NCBI GenBank assembly: GCA_022839785.1
Contig: JALHJW010000018.1
Location: forward strand, 1-21,814
DNA length: 21,814 nt
Source of the DNA: Desulfovibrio sp.
Lineage (GTDB): Bacteria > Desulfobacterota > Desulfovibrionia > Desulfovibrionales > Desulfovibrionaceae
Reading direction: 5' to 3'
The stretch's first letter is position 1. The number at the start of each line of letters is the position of its first letter. The notes beneath the pieces were generated by a model that did no database searches, had not been told where the DNA came from, and saw only the letters and a list, made by a program, of their open reading frames with translations. The translations under genes and the position numbers were made by a program. Below are positions 13,872-21,814 of the stretch, piece by piece.

Positions 13872-14615
13872 ATGCATACCCTCGTCCTGCTGCGCCACGG
13901 CCAGAGCGCCTGGAACCTGGAGAACCGCTTCACCGGCTGGACCGACGTGGACCTCACGGCCCAGGGCATGGCCGAGGCGGCCAGCGCGGCCGGGCTGCTG
14001 CGCGCGGGCGGTTACGACTTCGACGCCTGCCACACCTCGGTGCTGAAGCGCGCCATCCGCACGCTCTGGGAGGTGCTGGACGGCATGGACCGCATGTGGC
14101 TGCCCGTGACCCGCACATGGCGGCTCAACGAGCGCCACTACGGCGCGCTGCAGGGGCTGAACAAGTCCGAGACGGCCCAGCGGTATGGCGAGGAGCAGGT
14201 CAAGATCTGGCGGCGCTCCTACGACATCCCGCCCCCGGCCCTGACCCCGGACGACGAACGCTTCCCCGGCCGGGACCGCCGCTACGCCTCCCTGAAGAAG
14301 GAGGAGCTGCCCCTGGCCGAGAGTCTCAAGCTGACCATCGACCGCACCCTGCCCTACTGGAGCGAGGTCCTCGCGCCCCAGATCAGGGCCGGGGGGCAGC
14401 TGCTCGTCTGCGCCCACGGCAACTCGCTGCGCGGCCTCGTGAAGTACCTGGACGGCGTCTCGGACCAGGACATCGTGGAGCTGAACATCCCCACGGGCGT
14501 GCCCCTGGTCTACGAGCTGGACGACGGCCTGAAGCCCATACGGAGCTTCTACCTGGGCGACCCCGAGGCCGTGGCCAAGGCCCAGGCCGCCGTGGCCGGG
14601 CAAGGCAAGGCCTGA
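13872..14615 (+). CDS. gpmA: 2,3-bisphosphoglycerate-dependent phosphoglycerate mutase
   Basis: GpmA interconverts 3-phosphoglycerate and 2-phosphoglycerate in glycolysis and gluconeogenesis. The 247-residue length is typical of the cofactor-dependent enzyme. The catalytic histidine lies in the N-terminal LLRHGQSAWN (H9), followed by ENRFTGWTDVDL. The second active-site histidine lies in VCAHGNSLRGLVKYLDG. Also present are TSVLKRAIRT, RLNERHYGALQGLNK and RRSYDIPPP, all characteristic. ATG at 13872 with GGAG six bases upstream; the frame stays open upstream, but no better start is seen. It is transcribed away from the rnf operon, probably as its own unit. Confidence 0.97.
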   Translation: MHTLVLLRHGQSAWNLENRFTGWTDVDLTAQGMAEAASAAGLLRAGGYDFDACHTSVLKRAIRTLWEVLDGMDRMWLPVTRTWRLNERHYGALQGLNKSETAQRYGEEQVKIWRRSYDIPPPALTPDDERFPGRDRRYASLKKEELPLAESLKLTIDRTLPYWSEVLAPQIRAGGQLLVCAHGNSLRGLVKYLDGVSDQDIVELNIPTGVPLVYELDDGLKPIRSFYLGDPEAVAKAQAAVAGQGKA

Positions 14616-14639
14616 GCCGGACGCCCCCTCCCCCCGCCC

Positions 14640-14668
14640 TTGACAGGCGGCGGCGCATGGGAAACAGT
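14640..14668 (+). promoter_or_regulatory. Weak promoter candidate upstream of the small unknown gene
   Basis: TTGACA (14640-14645) is a perfect -35 box, but at 17 bases' spacing the -10 is only AACAGT (14663-14668). A GC-rich hairpin (CCCGGC 14675-14680 with GCCGGG 14686-14691) follows before the start codon at 14714. The poor -10 keeps confidence low. Confidence 0.3.
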
Positions 14669-14713
14669 CCCCTTCCCGGCCCCGGGCCGGGCAATCCATC
14701 CGGAGACTTGCCC

Positions 14714-15106
14714 ATGAGCGACACCACCGCCGCCCTATTCACGCCCCAGGTCCTGCAGGAGCTGTTTCCCCCCAGCCGCGCCGACGACTTCTTCGAGGCC
14801 CTGTTCGGCGACGCCGCCGAAGGGGCCTACGACATCTCCCTGGCCTTTCTCGGCGCGCAGGGCGGCGCCCTGCGCTTCGAGTTCCGGCTGCGGCAGCGGC
14901 CGGGCCACTGCCTGAAGTGCAGCTTGACCTACGGCCTGCCCCAGGTCTTCTCGCGCCACCCGGTCATCGGCGTGGCCCGCCTCGCGGCCGAGATCGCCTC
15001 CCTGGCGAGCTGGAACGGCGCGGCCCCGGCCTTCGAGCTGGGCCAGACGCGCACCGTGGACAGCGGGCTGCACGCCATCCCGCTGACCGTGCGGGCCGCC
15101 TCCTGA
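14714..15106 (+). CDS. Small conserved-looking protein of unknown function
   Basis: The 130-residue protein is soluble, with no signal peptide or membrane segment. The N-terminus (about 10-35) is rich in phenylalanine and leucine with ELFPPSRADDFFEALFGDA. A middle stretch reads FEFRLRQRPGHCLKCSLTYG, with a CxxC pair (CLKC), and a hydrophobic helix follows (VIGVARLAAEIASLA). Two cysteines alone do not make a zinc finger. I do not recognise a characterised family; my impression is of a lineage-specific Desulfovibrionaceae protein. ATG at 14714 with GGAG eight bases upstream. It ends 19 bases before mutY and probably shares its transcript. Codon use is like that of its neighbours, so it is likely a real gene. 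Confidence 0.8.
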   Translation: MSDTTAALFTPQVLQELFPPSRADDFFEALFGDAAEGAYDISLAFLGAQGGALRFEFRLRQRPGHCLKCSLTYGLPQVFSRHPVIGVARLAAEIASLASWNGAAPAFELGQTRTVDSGLHAIPLTVRAAS

Positions 15107-15125
15107 CCGTCCGCATGGCCCCCGC

Positions 15126-16244
<1,119 letters not shown>

Positions 16245-16255
16245 GGACAGCGCCC

Positions 16256-17212
16256 GTGGGTACCGTGCTCCTGGCCGTCGCGCCCATCTTTCTGCTCATC
16301 ATGCTCGGCTGGGCGCTGCGGCGCATGGAGTTTCCCGCCGCGGGCTTCTGGCCCATGGCCGAGGCCCTGACCTACTACGTGCTCTTCCCGGCCCTTTTGC
16401 TGGACACCTGCAGCCGCGCCGCGCCCGGGGACGCGCCCGTGGGGCGCATGGCCCTGGCCCTGGTCCTGGCCGTGTGCGGCCTGTGCGCCCTGCTCCTCGC
16501 GTTGCGCCGCCTCGTCCACCCGGGCGGCCCGGCCTTCACCTCGGTGCTGCAGGGGGCCATCCGTCCCAACACCTACGTCGGCCTGGCCGCGGCCTCGGCC
16601 CTGCTGGGACGCGAGGGCGTCTCCCTGGCGGCCATGGCCCTGCTGACCCTCATCCCCCTGGTCAACGTGCTCGCCGTGGCCGCGCTCAGCGCCTACGGCG
16701 GCGGGCCCAACGGCGCGCCGGAGGAGGCCGCCCGGCGCGCCTCGCCCCTCGCCATCCTGCGCGAGCTGGCCAAAAACCCGCTGATCCTCTCCTGCGTCGC
16801 GGGCTTCGCCGTGAGCCTGGCCGGGCTGAAGCTGCCGGGGGCTTTGGCCGAGACGTTGCGCATCCTGGGCGGCTCGTCCCTGCCCCTGGGCCTGCTGGCC
16901 GTGGGCGCGGGCTTTCAGTTCTCGGCCGTGGGCCGCCATCTGCGCGGCGTGGCCGTGGCCTCGGCCGCCAAGCTGGCCGTGCTGCCGCTGCTGGCCTTCC
17001 TGGCCTGCCGCCTGCTCGGCGTGGACGGTCCGGCCCTGGCCGTGGCCGTGATCTTCACCGCCATCCCGGTCTCGGCCTCGTCCTACATCCTGGCCCGGCA
17101 GATGGGCGGCGACCACGGCCTGATGGCCGCCATCATCACCGCCCAGACCCTGCTCGCGGCCCTGACCATGCCGCTGCTCTTCGCCCTGCTCCCCGTGGTC
17201 CGGGGCGGCTGA
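16256..17212 (+). CDS. Auxin efflux carrier (AEC) family transporter
   Basis: The 318-residue protein is almost entirely hydrophobic, with about ten transmembrane segments in two five-helix halves separated by a short hydrophilic linker (AYGGGPNGAPEEAARRASP). The pattern fits the AEC/Mem_trans permease family of bacterial malate, malonate or similar organic-anion carriers. Typical features are the N-terminal PIFLLIMLGWALRR, the RPNTYVGLAAA crossover segment and the late PVSASSYILARQMGGD. The substrate cannot be read from sequence. The GTG at 16256 follows GAGGA at 16243-16247, which overlaps the mutY stop, so the gene is probably coupled to mutY transcription. The upstream open frame is a shadow of mutY. 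Confidence 0.9.
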   Translation: MGTVLLAVAPIFLLIMLGWALRRMEFPAAGFWPMAEALTYYVLFPALLLDTCSRAAPGDAPVGRMALALVLAVCGLCALLLALRRLVHPGGPAFTSVLQGAIRPNTYVGLAAASALLGREGVSLAAMALLTLIPLVNVLAVAALSAYGGGPNGAPEEAARRASPLAILRELAKNPLILSCVAGFAVSLAGLKLPGALAETLRILGGSSLPLGLLAVGAGFQFSAVGRHLRGVAVASAAKLAVLPLLAFLACRLLGVDGPALAVAVIFTAIPVSASSYILARQMGGDHGLMAAIITAQTLLAALTMPLLFALLPVVRGG

Positions 17213-17225
17213 GCCGTCCCGCCCG

Positions 17226-17302
17226 CCTCCCCGAAATCCGCGCGGGAGGACGATTGCTCAAAAAATCACAATATCCCGATTCGGCTTGAAAGCTTTTCCG
17301 AA
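17226..17302 (+). other. AT-rich intergenic region with hairpins before the HD-GYP gene
   Basis: The interval between the AEC gene and the HD-GYP gene holds a CCTCCC/GGGAGG stem (17226-17231 with 17244-17249). It lacks a good T-tract, so any terminator is weak. An A-rich run follows, then an inverted repeat TTCGG/CCGAA (17280-17284 and 17298-17302) around TTGAAAGCTTTT. The composition is markedly more AT-rich than its surroundings, as expected for a promoter, but no convincing -35/-10 pair stands out. Confidence 0.35.
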
Positions 17303-17335
17303 ACCGGTCAGAACGTGAATCGGGGGTATACGTTT

Positions 17336-18427
17336 ATGACTTCCATTCCCGTGCGCGGCAAGCGCATCCTGGTCGTGGACGACGATCGTCTGAACCGCCG
17401 CGTGCTCACGGGCATGCTGGACAGCTTGGGCCACGAGGCCGTGCAGGCGGCGTCCGGCCAGGAGGCCCTGGACCTGCTCGACGAGAGCGTCGACCTCGTG
17501 CTGCTGGACGTGATGATGCCCGGCCTGGACGGCTTCTCCACGGCCCGCGCCATCCGCCGGGACCCCCGCTTCGCCGAGCTGCCGATCATCATCGTCACCG
17601 CCCTGGCCAGCCGCGAGGACCGGCTGGCGGCCGTGGAGGCCGGGGCCAACGACTTCATCACCAAGCCCATCGACCTCATGGAAGTCAGCGTGCGCACGGC
17701 CTCGCTGCTGCGCATGAAGGAGTCGCGCGACGCGCTACGCCGCTACCAGGCCGACCTGGAGGAGATGGTCCGGGTGCGCACCCGCGCCCTGGAGGTGGCC
17801 GTGGACAACCTGCGCGAGCAGCAGCAGACCACGACCGCCGCCTACCTCGAAGCCATCCACTGCCTGTCCAGCGCGGCCGAGTACAAGGACGAGGAGACCG
17901 CCGCGCACATCGTGCGCATCGGCCGCATGTCCGCGCTCATGGCCCGCAGGCTGGGCCTTCCCAAGGAGGAGGCCGAGCTGCTGCTGACCGCCGCCCCCAT
18001 GCACGACGTGGGCAAGATCGGCGTGCCCGACGCCATCCTGCTCAAGCCCGGCAAACTCACCGCCGAGGAATGGAAGGTCATGCGCCAGCACGCCGAGATC
18101 GGGGCGCGCATCCTCTCCCAGGCCAACTCTGTGCTCATGCAGGCGGGCGCGGTCATCGCCCGCTCGCACCACGAGAAATGGGACGGCTCGGGCTACCCCG
18201 GGGGCCTCTCGGGCGAGGCCATTCCGCTGTACGGACGCATCTGCGCCGTGGTGGACGTCTTCGACGCCCTGACCTCCAGGCGGCCCTACAAGGAGCCCTT
18301 CAGCCTGGACAAGGCCCTGGAGATCATGCGCCAGGGCCGGGGCAGCCACTTCGATCCCGGGCTCCTCGACCTCTTCCTGGCCCATCTGCCCGAGTTCCTG
18401 GCCATCAAGGACGAGCTGCGCGACTGA
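17336..18427 (+). CDS. Response regulator with HD-GYP phosphodiesterase domain
   Basis: The 363-residue protein has an N-terminal receiver (about 10-125; acidic D15-D17, phospho-acceptor D58 in LVLLDVMMPG, lysine in FITKPID). A coiled-coil linker (about 130-175) and a C-terminal HD-GYP domain follow. The latter carries H223-D224 in MHDVGKIGVPD, the later HHEKWDGSGYP (278-288) and the DVFDALTSRRPYK stretch, so the metal ligands and GYP signature look intact. Such proteins hydrolyse cyclic di-GMP (some act on other cyclic dinucleotides) when phosphorylated. I prefer the ATG at 17336 with GGGGG nine bases upstream; a GTG at 17315 is an alternative. No cognate kinase is adjacent, so it is an orphan regulator. 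Confidence 0.93.
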   Translation: MTSIPVRGKRILVVDDDRLNRRVLTGMLDSLGHEAVQAASGQEALDLLDESVDLVLLDVMMPGLDGFSTARAIRRDPRFAELPIIIVTALASREDRLAAVEAGANDFITKPIDLMEVSVRTASLLRMKESRDALRRYQADLEEMVRVRTRALEVAVDNLREQQQTTTAAYLEAIHCLSSAAEYKDEETAAHIVRIGRMSALMARRLGLPKEEAELLLTAAPMHDVGKIGVPDAILLKPGKLTAEEWKVMRQHAEIGARILSQANSVLMQAGAVIARSHHEKWDGSGYPGGLSGEAIPLYGRICAVVDVFDALTSRRPYKEPFSLDKALEIMRQGRGSHFDPGLLDLFLAHLPEFLAIKDELRD

Positions 18428-18444
18428 CGCGGCGCGCGCAAGGC

Positions 18445-18461
18445 GTCCCCGGCGCGGGGAC
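18445..18461 (+). terminator. Weak hairpin after the HD-GYP gene
   Basis: GTCCCC (18445-18450) and GGGGAC (18456-18461) form a perfect 6-bp stem with a 5-base loop, 17 bases after the stop codon. The following bases are not a proper T-run, so termination may be partial or factor-dependent. Confidence 0.35.
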
Positions 18462-18478
18462 TGATTGCGTTTCAGCCG

Positions 18479-18507
18479 TTGCCCTTCCGTCCGCGCGGCG
18501 CTATGAC
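18479..18507 (+). promoter_or_regulatory. Candidate promoter of thiC
   Basis: TTGCCC (18479-18484) and TATGAC (18502-18507) each match four of six consensus bases at the ideal 17-base spacing. They would give a GC-rich leader of about 115 bases before the thiC start codon. That leader can fold (CGGCCG repeats around 18535-18560). I find none of the conserved TPP-riboswitch elements in it. Confidence 0.45.
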
Positions 18508-18630
18508 CGTCCTTCATGCCTCCGGGAGCGCGCGGCCGAACGCCCCGCGCCCCCGCGGCCGGAGCCGGAGCGCGAGGGCAGGCCCTTTCCCCGCTCCGGG
18601 CAATATCTTTTGAAGGACGGTACCGCATCC

Positions 18631-19890
18631 ATGGACATCATCTCCCGCAACCGCGCCCTGGCCGGGCTGCTCGACGCCCACCTCAAGACCCTGGCCGCCT
18701 CCGAGGCCTTGCCCGAGGCCCAGATCCTCGACGCCATCCGCGCCGGACGCATGGTCCTGCTGGCCAACCCCGGCCACACGGGCGTCCGGCCCACGCTCAT
18801 CGGCCAGCCCGCGCGGGTCAAGATCAACGCCAACATCGGCACCTCCAAGCTCCTGAACCGGCCCGACCTGGAAAAAGCCAAGCTGGCCGAGGCCGAGCGC
18901 GCCGGGGCCGACGCGGTCATGGACCTCTCCACCGCGGGCGACCTCGACGCCATCCGCCTGGACATGCTCGCCTCCTGCCCCCTGCCGCTGGGCACCGTGC
19001 CCATCTACGCCGCGGCCCAGGAGCGCATCGACGCCGGGCTGGACCCCGCGGGCATGGACGCCGACGCCGTGATCGAGGAGATCGCCAAGCAGGCCAAACA
19101 GGGCGTGGATTTCATGACCGTGCATTGCGGCGTGACGCGCCAGGCCGTGGAGCTGGCCCAGGCGCGCGTCTGCGGCGTGGTCTCGCGCGGCGGCGCGCTG
19201 CTGGGCCGCTGGATGCGCGAGAACGGCCGCGAGAACCCGCTGCTCACCCGCTTCGACGACATCCTGGACATCTCGCGCGAACACAACCTCACCCTCTCGC
19301 TCGGCGACGGCCTGAGGCCCGGCGCGGGCGCGGACGCCGGAGACGCGGCGCAGTGGGAGGAGGTGGCCGTGCTCGGCCAGCTGCAGGCCCGCGCCCTGAA
19401 GGCCGGGGTGCAGGTCATGATCGAGGGGCCGGGCCACGTGCCGCTGCACCTCGTGGCGGGCCAGATGCAGATGTGCAAGCGCCTCACCAACAACGCGCCG
19501 CTGTACGTGCTCGGACCGCTGGTCACGGACTCGGCCGCTGGCTACGACCACATCGCCGGGGCCATCGGCGGCGCCATGGGCGTGATGCACGGCGTGGACT
19601 TTCTGTGCTACCTCACCCCGGCGGAGCACCTCACCCTGCCCTGCGTGGACGACGTGCGCCAGGGCGTCATGGCCTCGCGCGTGGCCGCCCAGGCGGGCGA
19701 AGTGGCCCTGGGCCGCCCCCTGGCCGTGGCCCGCGACCTGGCCATGTCCAAGGCGCGCAAGGCCCTGGACTGGGACGGCATGGCCCAGTACGCCCTGGAC
19801 CCCGAAACGGTCCGCGCCCGCCGCAAGGAGCACGCCCACGAAAAGGAATGCGCCATGTGCGGCAAGTACTGCGCCATGAAGATGCTGTAA
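18631..19890 (+). CDS. thiC: Phosphomethylpyrimidine synthase ThiC (short form)
   Basis: ThiC is a radical SAM enzyme that converts aminoimidazole ribotide into the hydroxymethylpyrimidine phosphate of thiamine. This 419-residue protein is the short type lacking the long N-terminal domain of the E. coli enzyme. Typical stretches are VKINANIGTS, AVMDLSTAGDLD, GTVPIYAAAQ, DFMTVHCGVTR, VSRGGALLGRWM, VMIEGPGHVPLH and the LGPLVTDSAAGYDH region. The C-terminal cluster motif is C407-x2-C410-x3-C414 (CAMCGKYCAMK). The E. coli-type motif has four residues in the second gap, so alignment with short-form ThiC is worth checking. Its paralogue BzaF (5-hydroxybenzimidazole synthase) is an alternative I cannot exclude. 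AAGGA lies rather far (13 bases) from the ATG; no thi genes are adjacent. Confidence 0.9.
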   Translation: MDIISRNRALAGLLDAHLKTLAASEALPEAQILDAIRAGRMVLLANPGHTGVRPTLIGQPARVKINANIGTSKLLNRPDLEKAKLAEAERAGADAVMDLSTAGDLDAIRLDMLASCPLPLGTVPIYAAAQERIDAGLDPAGMDADAVIEEIAKQAKQGVDFMTVHCGVTRQAVELAQARVCGVVSRGGALLGRWMRENGRENPLLTRFDDILDISREHNLTLSLGDGLRPGAGADAGDAAQWEEVAVLGQLQARALKAGVQVMIEGPGHVPLHLVAGQMQMCKRLTNNAPLYVLGPLVTDSAAGYDHIAGAIGGAMGVMHGVDFLCYLTPAEHLTLPCVDDVRQGVMASRVAAQAGEVALGRPLAVARDLAMSKARKALDWDGMAQYALDPETVRARRKEHAHEKECAMCGKYCAMKML

Positions 19891-19921
19891 GAGAATCAGC
19901 CGCGGACAAAGGTAGGGACAG

Positions 19922-19944
19922 GCGGCGGGCGACATGCCCGCCGC
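19922..19944 (+). terminator. Hairpin after thiC
   Basis: A perfect 9-bp stem (GCGGCGGGC with GCCCGCCGC) closes on a 5-base loop, 32 bases after the thiC stop. It has no T-run, so it may stabilise the mRNA end or help the following terminator rather than terminate by itself. Confidence 0.45.
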
Positions 19945-19949
19945 ACGAG

Positions 19950-19989
19950 CAGAAGAAGGGCGGGTGCTTGCGCACCCGCCCTTCTTCTG
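19950..19989. terminator. Strong terminator between thiC and the converging AbiEii remnant
   Basis: A perfect 18-bp stem (19950-19967 with 19972-19989) closes on a TTGC loop and is followed on the plus strand by TTCTT. It sits between the convergent thiC and AbiEii-type genes and could stop transcription from both sides, although the T-rich tail favours the plus strand. Confidence 0.8.
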
Positions 19990-20008
19990 TTCTTACGGCC
20001 CTGTCGGC

Positions 20009-20836
20009 CTACCGCTCCGCCAGCCCGAGGCATTCCCTGAGCTTGTGCGCGGCCCGCGCATGTTTGGCCGGGTGTTCGCGTTTCAGTTTCGCGATGTTTT
20101 CGAGCCTCCATCTGACGGCAGGGAGCATGGCCGCGTGCGGCACGGGCAGCCGCGCCCAGTCCGGCTCGCCCTCCTTCACGGAGAGCAGGAAGCGCTTGCC
20201 GTCCTCAGTCAGTTGCGCGGCGATATCCTCCACCAGCCTGACACGGGCCGATTCAAGGCGCTCCAGGCTCGTTTCCTCGCGGGACATGCCTTCGAATTCA
20301 TGGGCGAAGACTCGGGCAAGCGGCTTGAAATTGGGGCGCAGCAATTCGGCCATGGGCCTGCCGTGCCCGACCAGATAGACCAGGAACGCCGCACGGACCT
20401 GATCCGTGATCCCGGACGTGTCCAGAAGGCGGGAGATGTCGAACAGGTCGCGCGGGTGCTGCCGGTCCAGTGCGGCGCACATCTTTCCGCCCCACAGGTC
20501 GGGCGCGGAGAGGCAGCGCACCCGCGTCTCCATTTCAAACAGGCGCACCACCTCGGGTTGCAGCGGCATGTACGCTGTTTCAAACACGGTCCCGCGCAGG
20601 GTCGCGTTGGGCTCGACCTTGACCATGACCCCGTCGTATCTGATGTGCACCTTCGGGACAGGATGGGCGGGCGTCAGGTCAACCGCTGCGCCGGGCAGGA
20701 CGAGCCGCGCCCGCCCGGCCAGCCGCTCCATGCTCGCCGCCATCTCCCCCAGGGCTGTTTCCCTGTCGTTGATGGGGCAATACGCCAGGTCGATGTCCAC
20801 GGACAGCCGGGGCAGATTCCCCAAAAAGAAATGGCG
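20009..20836 (-). pseudogene. 5'-truncated AbiEii/AbiGii-type nucleotidyltransferase
   Basis: The 271-residue frame matches the AbiEii/AbiGii toxin family of nucleotidyltransferases from GNLPRLSVDIDLAY onward. It keeps the catalytic DxD (SVDIDL), the VKVEPN stretch, DLWGGKMCAALDRQHPRDLFDI and the usual C-terminal LLSVKEGEPDWARL. Full-length relatives begin about 40 residues earlier with a KGGTA-type glycine motif that forms the nucleotide-binding turn. Here the similarity can be followed back through HFFL (20822-20833) and then stops at an in-frame TAG (20839-20837). No GGT motif is found in any frame just upstream, and the only usable start is TTG at 20824. The protein should be inactive as a nucleotidyltransferase. 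No partner antitoxin is visible. Confidence 0.82.
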
Positions 20837-20883
20837 CTAATCGTAAAGATTGTGGCTAAAAAGGAAGCCGTGGCGGCAGGGCG

Positions 20884-21441
20884 TTACTTCGATTCGTCCA
20901 GATTTGGCATAATTCTGAAGAATTGCTCGCACTTGTCGACCACGGATTCAATCGAGGCTGTCCGGAAGACCTCTGTATGGAGCCGCTCGCATCCCTGGGT
21001 GACACACTCGATAGCGGTCTTCTCCCAGAGAATCTTGCAGGGCCATGACTTCACCACGGTCGTGAACGGCGCGGAACAGCGCAAGGCCCGAAGGCGTTCC
21101 GGAAGGCTGGTGGCAAAGCCGACCTTGAACCGCCCTGGGTCGTGATCAGGCTCCAGAAGCAGAAGATAGAATGCCCCTTGCTGGGCAGGGAGAGCCGCAT
21201 CATACGGTCCGTCGCCATTCTCGTCGGGGTCTACCGGTTCAAGACGGGATGCCAGATCCGCTCTGACAAGCCCTGCCTCGTCATTGGTGACGTAGGCTAT
21301 CATCGCCCCACGACTGTTTGCGCCGGGCGCCTTCGTCGCCTCGATACCAAGCCGCCTAAGCACCTTGAAGATGGATTGTTTTCGCTTGCCCAACTGACTG
21401 GCAAGGTCGATCACGGAAATTAGTCCGTCGTCCATGCTCAT
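20884..21441 (-). CDS. HTH plus GIY-YIG-like (T5orf172/Mug113-type) protein
   Basis: From the ATG at 21441 the protein has 185 residues. Residues 7-33 (ISVIDLASQLGKRKQSIFKV) look like a small helix-turn-helix. Residues 90-177 resemble the T5orf172/Mug113 branch of the GIY-YIG fold: AFYLLLLEP stands for the GIY strand and FKVGFATSLPERLRAL for the YIG strand with the following arginine. WEKTAIE and ERLHTEVFR supply possible catalytic glutamates. I cannot say whether it cuts DNA. The frame is open up to a TTG at 21519; I prefer 21441 (GGA nearby) or the ATG at 21435. Base composition is more AT-rich than elsewhere, consistent with acquisition. It ends 48 bases before the start of the AbiEii-type remnant. 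Confidence 0.72.
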   Translation of the reverse strand: MSMDDGLISVIDLASQLGKRKQSIFKVLRRLGIEATKAPGANSRGAMIAYVTNDEAGLVRADLASRLEPVDPDENGDGPYDAALPAQQGAFYLLLLEPDHDPGRFKVGFATSLPERLRALRCSAPFTTVVKSWPCKILWEKTAIECVTQGCERLHTEVFRTASIESVVDKCEQFFRIMPNLDESK

Positions 21442-21533
21442 TTTTCCGGAGTTCAGGTCCGCAATGAAAACAAGTCCTGCTTTGGGCGATGCCCGTTCCC
21501 AGATAGCAGCATCGGGCAAGACAAATCAATCGT

Positions 21534-21689
21534 TTAGACTGCCATCAATGCCTCCAGGTGGATCGTGACATCGGGTATGTCAGCCGTGGACTTGGCGGAA
21601 CGACGGGTGGCCTCGTCGGTGGCGCGAAGAAAGGCGAAGGATTTGCTGACCGACGTCCTGGCCGCCCTGTAGCCGCCGTCAGGCGACAT
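21534..21689 (-). CDS. Possible small protein of 51 residues
   Basis: A short frame begins at an ATG (21689) overlapping the end of the upstream partial gene by 11 bases and ends at a TAA. It encodes a basic, mostly hydrophilic start (SPDGGYRAARTSVSKSFAF) and an acidic end (DIPDVTIHLEALMAV). Third-codon positions are mostly G or C, as in true genes of this window, and the overlap suggests coupling. There is no strong ribosome binding site and I recognise no family. It could also be the remnant of a larger gene. Confidence 0.4.
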   Translation of the reverse strand: MSPDGGYRAARTSVSKSFAFLRATDEATRRSAKSTADIPDVTIHLEALMAV

Positions 21690-21814
21690 CCGCGAAGGGG
21701 AACATGTCCCGCCGTGTGCGCAGCATGGGGCGAACGGCGTCCTGCAACAGGACGGGAAGGCGCTCTGCTTCCTGCATCGCCTTGGTCAGTTCGAGCATCC
21801 TGAACCAGGCAAGA
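21679..21814 (-). CDS. C-terminal end of an unidentified gene (partial)
   Basis: The last 44 codons of a minus-strand gene run in from the right edge and stop at TGA (21681-21679). The peptide is amphipathic and helical with charged residues (RMLELTKAMQEAERLPVLL, then DAVRPMLRTRR) and has coding-like codon use. It ends FPFADVA. Too little is present to assign a family. Confidence 0.5.
   Translation of the reverse strand, partial: LAWFRMLELTKAMQEAERLPVLLQDAVRPMLRTRRDMFPFADVA

Noticed and set aside
17242..17258. Possible sigma-54 promoter ahead of the HD-GYP gene (GG, ten bases, GC with TTGCT)
   Set aside because: The -12 half is good, but the -24 half misses the T and both C positions of TGGCAC, and the site overlaps a GC hairpin. 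This is too weak to list as a promoter.
18428..18630. TPP or cobalamin riboswitch in the thiC leader
   Set aside because: None of the conserved TPP elements (such as CTGAGA with a downstream ACCTGAT-like segment) nor the cobalamin GCCACTG box could be found by eye. A covariance-model scan would settle it.
18516..20378. 620-codon plus-strand frame overlapping thiC
   Set aside because: It is the +1-type shadow of thiC, dominated by Arg, Gly, Pro and Ala, with no domain.
21558..21803. 81-codon plus-strand frame at the right edge
   Set aside because: It is Gly/Arg rich without motifs and lies opposite two minus-strand frames with better coding character.

Overview
This high-GC window looks chromosomal and most likely comes from a sulfate-reducing member of the Desulfovibrionaceae or a close relative. 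The main reason is a minus-strand Rnf operon led by a ten-heme periplasmic cytochrome c (dhcA-rnfC-rnfD-rnfG-rnfE-rnfA-rnfB-apbE), an arrangement known from Desulfovibrio. The assignment rests on gene content and order only.

Layout. Bases 1-112 are the tail of a membrane transporter, followed by a strong terminator. Then come a single-domain response regulator and a Cache-type sensor kinase on the plus strand. A translation block on the minus strand follows: rpmE - DUF1385 - prfA - prmC. The Rnf operon fills 5639-13626 on the minus strand. Most of its genes are tightly packed, with four 4-base start/stop overlaps. From a divergent intergenic region the plus strand carries gpmA, a small conserved-looking protein of unknown function, mutY, an auxin-efflux-family transporter, an HD-GYP response regulator and thiC. 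After two hairpins, the last 1.8 kb has a different character. It holds a 5'-truncated AbiEii-type nucleotidyltransferase, an HTH plus GIY-YIG-like protein and two short or partial frames, all on the minus strand. This looks like a decayed accessory segment.

How the genes work together. DhcA probably brings electrons from the periplasmic cytochrome c pool to the membrane-bound Rnf complex. RnfA and RnfE carry the paired intramembrane cysteines. RnfG carries a clear ApbE flavinylation motif, and ApbE is the last gene of the operon. The most striking point is a remodelled NAD(P)H module. RnfB is fused to a complete GltD-like flavin/NAD(P) oxidoreductase, while RnfC lacks the glycine-rich loop expected in its flavin/NADH-binding domain. 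RnfD also has a degenerate flavin-attachment site. Together these suggest a variant Rnf complex whose pyridine-nucleotide site has moved from RnfC to RnfB. That is an inference from sequence, not a demonstrated fact.
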